Below are positions 7,428 through 9,663 of a stretch of DNA of 9,663 nt, in pieces. Position 1 is the stretch's first letter. Every line of letters begins with the position of its first letter. The notes under the pieces are model-generated. The model did not search any database, was not told the DNA's origin, and worked only from the letters and a program-made list of their open reading frames with translations. The DNA is from DASUFH01 sp036274645. GTDB taxonomy: Bacteria > Acidobacteriota > Terriglobia > 20CM-2-55-15. The translations under genes and the position numbers were made by a program. The stretch spans positions 1-9,663 of the forward strand of contig DASUFH010000005.1 in assembly GCA_036274645.1 (NCBI GenBank), written 5' to 3'.

Positions 7428-7447
7428 GTTTTCGCCGGGACGGAAAC
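7428..7447 (+). promoter_or_regulatory. Leader hairpin upstream of the ops-like element
   Basis: GTTTTCG (7428-7434) pairs with CGGAAAC (7441-7447) over 7 bp including one G-U pair, with loop CCGGGA. AAAACATTTTT follows, so the U-run is displaced by about 6 nt from the stem. It could be an attenuator or a structural part of an antitermination leader; not a textbook terminator. Confidence 0.3.
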
Positions 7448-7468
7448 AAAACATTTTTCGCCTCAAAT

Positions 7469-7480
7469 GGCGGTAGCCCG
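7469..7480 (+). promoter_or_regulatory. ops-like element in the leader of the NusG-paralogue gene
   Basis: GGCGGTAGCCCG. The first nine bases equal the core of the enterobacterial ops pause/recruitment element (GGCGGTAGCGTG in Escherichia coli, part of JUMPstart); two of the last three bases differ. It lies 69 nt before the antiterminator ATG, in the right orientation and inside the presumed leader. A 4-bp stem, CGCC (7459-7462) with GGCG (7469-7472), would place the first bases of the element in a hairpin. In enterobacteria ops pauses RNA polymerase and recruits RfaH; function here is inferred. Confidence 0.45.
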
Positions 7481-7540
7481 CATTCGTCACTCTGGCCTGC
7501 CGGGACACCGCGCGGAAACGTTTCTGTGAATCTGCCGACG

Positions 7541-7544
7541 GGAG
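7541..7544 (+). promoter_or_regulatory. Shine-Dalgarno choosing ATG 7550 of the antiterminator gene
   Basis: GGAG within ACGGGAGAACAAATG, 5 nt before ATG 7550. The in-frame GTG at 7526 has no comparable site. Confidence 0.65.
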
Positions 7545-7549
7545 AACAA

Positions 7550-8140
7550 ATGGAATGGCCCCAGGCCGGAATAGAAGAGTGGTTTGCGTTGCGTGTGAGG
7601 GTAGGCAGCGAGAGGGGCGTCTCGGACCTGCTGGACGACAAGGGGTACCAGACGCTGCTGCCGGTCTACCTGTTGCGGCGTCGACTCTCCCGGGGAATAC
7701 GGCGCGTGGAACTGCCGCTGTTTCCGGGCTACGTCTTCTGCCTTTTCGATGTGGGCCGGCGCCTGCCGATTCTGACCACTCCAGGCGTCATGCATGTTGT
7801 CGGCTCAGGACGCACACCGACACCCGTAGACGAGCGCGAGATCGCGTCCATACAGCGGGTGATCGAACGGCGACTCGTCGTCAGCCCGGCGGACTTTCTT
7901 GCAGCCGGCGCCAAGGTGCGGATCATCGCGGGGGCGCTCTCGGGAGTTGAGGGGGTCATTGTGGAATTCAAGAACTCCCTGCAACTGATCCTGTCGGTAA
8001 CCCTGCTTCAGCGTGCGGTGCGCGTGGAAATCAGCAGGGATCTGGTGACGGCAACCGCCCCATGCGCCTGCGACGGCGCCGCGATTCTCGGAGGGCGGCG
8101 CGACTCCGCTTCCATCGTTGAAACCGGAAACCGACTGTAG
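7550..8140 (+). CDS. NusG-like transcription antiterminator (RfaH/UpxY/LoaP class)
   Basis: 196 residues from ATG 7550. The NusG N-terminal (NGN) domain starts with EWFALRVRVGSER (about 10-22), continues through the helix and strand DDKGYQTLLPVYLLRRR (29-45), and contains the family hallmark LPLFPGYVF (55-63). A KOW-type C-terminal domain follows (about 118-162: GAKVRIIAGALSGVEGVIVEF, ending RAVRVEISRDLV). A tail of some 30 residues with CACDG (about 172-176) has no family match I recognise. NusG paralogues of this kind travel with RNA polymerase through long surface-polysaccharide or natural-product operons and suppress pausing and Rho termination. Being the first gene of the export operon fits that role exactly. 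An ops-like sequence lies in its leader. Its TAG stop overlaps the ribosome site of the next gene, so translation is likely coupled. The family is sure; the specialised (not housekeeping) role is inferred from position. Confidence 0.87.
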   Translation: MEWPQAGIEEWFALRVRVGSERGVSDLLDDKGYQTLLPVYLLRRRLSRGIRRVELPLFPGYVFCLFDVGRRLPILTTPGVMHVVGSGRTPTPVDEREIASIQRVIERRLVVSPADFLAAGAKVRIIAGALSGVEGVIVEFKNSLQLILSVTLLQRAVRVEISRDLVTATAPCACDGAAILGGRRDSASIVETGNRL

Positions 8141-8144
8141 GAGG
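8139..8144 (+). promoter_or_regulatory. Shine-Dalgarno of the Wza-type gene, overlapping the antiterminator stop
   Basis: AGGAGG, 5 nt before ATG 8150, shares its first two bases with the TAG stop at 8138-8140. This arrangement favours translational coupling of the two genes. Confidence 0.75.
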
Positions 8145-8149
8145 AACGT

Positions 8150-9130
8150 ATGCGACCCTCATTCATCCGCGTGACTCAAAGCGTGACGCTGGCGTGCTGC
8201 ATCCTGCTGGCCGCCAATAACGTCCTCGGACAGACGCCGGACAGCGCCGGAACATCCGTCGACTCCGAGTACCTGCTCGGCCCCGGCGACCAGATTGCCG
8301 TCTGGGCCCTGGGCATGGAGGAAATATCGAATAAACCGCTGCGCGTGGACCCGGCGGGCTACATGGATCTTCCGATTCTCGGCCGGGTCAAAGCGGCGGG
8401 CCTGACTCTGGAGCAGTTCAAGGTGGAACTGGTGAAACGCCTCGCGGTTCAAGTCCGTCAACCGCAGGTCTCGGTCGACATCGTCGAGTTCGGCAGCCAA
8501 CCGGTATCCGTCATTGGCGCGGTTGGAAGACCAGGCGTGCACCAGTTGCAGGGCCGCCGGAGCCTTGCGGAAGTTCTCTCCCTCGCCGGAGGTCTTACCG
8601 CGGACGCAGGGCCACGGGTCAAGATCACCCGCGAAGTCGCCTGGGGCAAAATCCCGTTGCCCGACGCCAGGATGGACCAGAGCCGCCAGTTCTATATGGC
8701 CGACGTCAACCTCAAGGACTTCCTCTCCGGACGGAAACCCGAGCAGAACATCTTTGTGATGCCGCGCGACGTCATCACGGTGCCCGCCTCGGAACTCGTC
8801 TATGTCGTCGGAGCGGTCAAGAAGTCCGGCGGCTTCAAACTCAACGAACGGGAAAGCATTTCGGTGCTGCAGGCGCTGGCCCTGGCGGAAGGGCTCGACG
8901 GAACGTCCGGAGCGAAGAACTCCCGGATACTGCGAATGGGAACAAACGGTGAGCGCACGGAAATCAAGATTGACCTGAAGAAGATGCTCGAAGGAAAGAC
9001 CGCGGACCTGGCGTTGCGGCCGGACGACATCCTGTTCATCCCGGACAGCGCGTCCAAAAAGGTCGGAACGAAAGTTCTCGACGCCGCGATCACTTCCCTG
9101 ACCGGACTGGCCATCTGGGGCGGACTGTAG
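8150..9130 (+). CDS. Polysaccharide export protein, Wza-type (Poly_export plus two SLBB domains)
   Basis: 326 residues. A signal peptide (about 1-28, hydrophobic core VTLACCILLAANNVLG) leads to the periplasm or outer membrane; the cysteines do not form a proper lipobox, so unlike Escherichia coli Wza it is probably not a lipoprotein. The Poly_export domain begins with YLLGPGDQIAVW (41-52) and runs to about 115. Two SLBB repeats follow: VSVIGAVGRPGVHQLQGRRSLAEVLSLAGGL (119-149) and VYVVGAVKKSGGFKLNERESISVLQALALAEGL (217-249). DDILFIPDS (292-300) closes the second. The last residues (KVLDAAITSLTGLAIWGGL) could form the amphipathic C-terminal helix that lines the outer-membrane pore in Wza. The protein would form the ring through which polymer leaves the cell, working with the Wzz-type protein encoded 152 bp downstream. 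ATG 8150 is set by an AGGAGG. Confidence 0.9.
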   Translation: MRPSFIRVTQSVTLACCILLAANNVLGQTPDSAGTSVDSEYLLGPGDQIAVWALGMEEISNKPLRVDPAGYMDLPILGRVKAAGLTLEQFKVELVKRLAVQVRQPQVSVDIVEFGSQPVSVIGAVGRPGVHQLQGRRSLAEVLSLAGGLTADAGPRVKITREVAWGKIPLPDARMDQSRQFYMADVNLKDFLSGRKPEQNIFVMPRDVITVPASELVYVVGAVKKSGGFKLNERESISVLQALALAEGLDGTSGAKNSRILRMGTNGERTEIKIDLKKMLEGKTADLALRPDDILFIPDSASKKVGTKVLDAAITSLTGLAIWGGL

Positions 9131-9235
9131 TTGCGCGAGGCAAAGGTGTACGAGACCGCACAACACGTTCGTCACGTCCTCTGGACCCGGCCACGGTTTT
9201 CACTGTTTCGGACTTCTGCCACGGACTCCAGCGAA

Positions 9236-9251
9236 GCCGGCGCCATCCGGC
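9236..9251 (+). promoter_or_regulatory. Small hairpin in the gap between the Wza- and Wzz-type genes
   Basis: GCCGG (9236-9240) and CCGGC (9247-9251) with a 6-nt loop. The 152-bp gap (9131-9282) contains no credible gene and no convincing promoter. The hairpin may be incidental in GC-rich DNA. Confidence 0.2.
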
Positions 9252-9282
9252 CCGCGTGTAAATTCGGCGGAGAAATCAAACC

Positions 9283-9663
9283 ATGGATAGCTTAATGCTC
9301 CGGTCCCATCACCGGCCTGAGAGCTCCACCGTGATGGATGACGCGTTCGACATCCATCCGTTCAGCTATGCGGACTACGTGTATACGCTCTTCGATCACA
9401 AGGGCGTCATCCTCGTCCTGACTGCGTTGGGTGTGCTGGTTTCGCTGGGGATCTGGTCCGTCGCGCCGCGCATGTACCGGGCGGAAGCGTCGCTGGAAAT
9501 GCGCGTCATGAACGAGGACTTCCTGGATCTTCGCGATGTTCGAACCCTGGCCGCCCCGTCGCTCTTCTCGGTCGCTGCGGAAGATTCCCAGATCAACACC
9601 CAGGTGGGAATTCTGCAGCAGGACTGGCTGATCAACCGAACGCTTCAGCGGCTCCAGCAGGAA
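9283..9663 (+). CDS. Wzz-type chain-length / polysaccharide co-polymerase protein, 3' truncated
   Basis: 127 codons are visible and the frame is open at the window end. From ATG 9283 the product begins MDSLMLRSHHRPESS. A membrane segment follows at about residues 41-62 (VILVLTALGVLVSLGIWSVAP), then YRAEASLEMRV (about 65-75) and a run rich in Gln/Leu/Asn, DSQINTQVGILQQDWLINRTLQRLQ (about 101-125). A short cytoplasmic N-terminus, one helix, then the periplasmic strand and SQINTQVxILQ segment are the standard start of Wzz/PCP proteins, which set polymer chain length and bridge to the Wza pore. Some relatives carry a C-terminal tyrosine kinase; that part would lie outside the window. GGAG (9269-9272) is 10 nt upstream; Met5 (9295) is a less likely start. 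It continues the export operon after a 152-bp gap. Confidence 0.85.
   Translation, partial: MDSLMLRSHHRPESSTVMDDAFDIHPFSYADYVYTLFDHKGVILVLTALGVLVSLGIWSVAPRMYRAEASLEMRVMNEDFLDLRDVRTLAAPSLFSVAAEDSQINTQVGILQQDWLINRTLQRLQQE

Larger units (their letters stand above)
6890..7549. other. Long divergent intergenic/regulatory region
   Basis: 660 bp lie between the divergent oxidoreductase and antiterminator genes, the longest gene-free stretch in the window. No frame inside looks coding: the 121-residue TTG frame at 7027-7392 is basic, with irregular third positions and no recognisable family. Contents seen: GAGG for the oxidoreductase (6897-6900); a weak minus-strand promoter possibility (TGGACA at 7070-7065, TAAGAG at 7048-7043, 16-nt spacer); two perfect 10-bp palindromes (GGGAATTCCC at 7075-7084 and GAAGCGCTTC at 7137-7146) that could be operators; a plus-strand promoter candidate at 7282-7311; a hairpin at 7428-7447; and an ops-like element at 7469-7480. 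The plus-strand transcript would therefore have an untranslated leader of about 230 nt, room for transcription-elongation control. Confidence 0.6.

Noticed and set aside
7526..7549. GTG start at 7526 for the antiterminator
   Set aside because: It adds only eight residues outside the NGN domain and lacks a ribosome site, whereas GGAG precedes ATG 7550.
8159..9175. 338-residue minus-strand frame
   Set aside because: Antisense shadow of the Wza-type gene, which has a clear ribosome site, signal peptide and SLBB repeats.
1..9663. CRISPR array, tRNA, rRNA, insertion sequence or phage gene
   Set aside because: I saw no regularly spaced repeats, cloverleaf sequence, transposase or integrase motif, or direct target duplications on either strand.

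Overview
The window is GC-rich and densely packed, with long antisense shadow frames. Protein content (a two-domain VOC protein, a long-N-terminus di-heme cytochrome, a NusG paralogue in front of Wza- and Wzz-type genes) fits a soil-type Acidobacteriota genome such as a Solibacter/Bryobacter relative. That assignment is inferred from familiarity with the protein families, not from a marker gene; no rRNA or tRNA is present.

Layout. Bases 1-578 (+) hold the end of a tandem VOC (glyoxalase/bleomycin-resistance fold) protein. Bases 686-1897 (+) encode an MFS exporter. The convergent junction at 1898-2021 holds two inverted copies of a REP-like palindrome. Four genes then run on the minus strand, in transcription order: an FAD/NAD(P)-dependent monooxygenase-like oxidoreductase (6889-5639), an ATP-grasp carboxylate-amine ligase (5592-4321), a DedA/VTT-type membrane protein (4247-3627) and a secreted di-heme cytochrome c of the peroxidase class (3542-2022). 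A 660-bp divergent intergenic region (6890-7549) follows. To its right, on the plus strand, begins a polysaccharide export locus: a NusG-like antiterminator (7550-8140), a Wza-type outer-membrane export protein (8150-9130) and the start of a Wzz-type chain-length/co-polymerase protein (9283 to the window end, open).

How the genes work together. The right-hand block is the head of an exopolysaccharide or capsule operon: the specialised NusG would help RNA polymerase read a long operon, and Wza plus Wzz form the export and length-control apparatus. About 70 nt upstream of the antiterminator start is GGCGGTAGCCCG, which shares its first nine bases with the enterobacterial ops pause element used by RfaH. 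This is the most interesting regulatory signal here, because it suggests an ops-like recruitment site in the operon's own leader. The oxidoreductase and ATP-grasp genes are tightly spaced and divergent from the export genes. They may modify the polymer or make a small amide-containing metabolite, but no substrate can be read from sequence.

Four starts need moving inward from the longest open frame, or use a non-ATG codon, judged by Shine-Dalgarno position and signal-peptide placement: the cytochrome (ATG 3542), the oxidoreductase (ATG 6889), the ATP-grasp protein (GTG 5592) and the antiterminator (ATG 7550). I see no clearly new defence or mobile system in the window.
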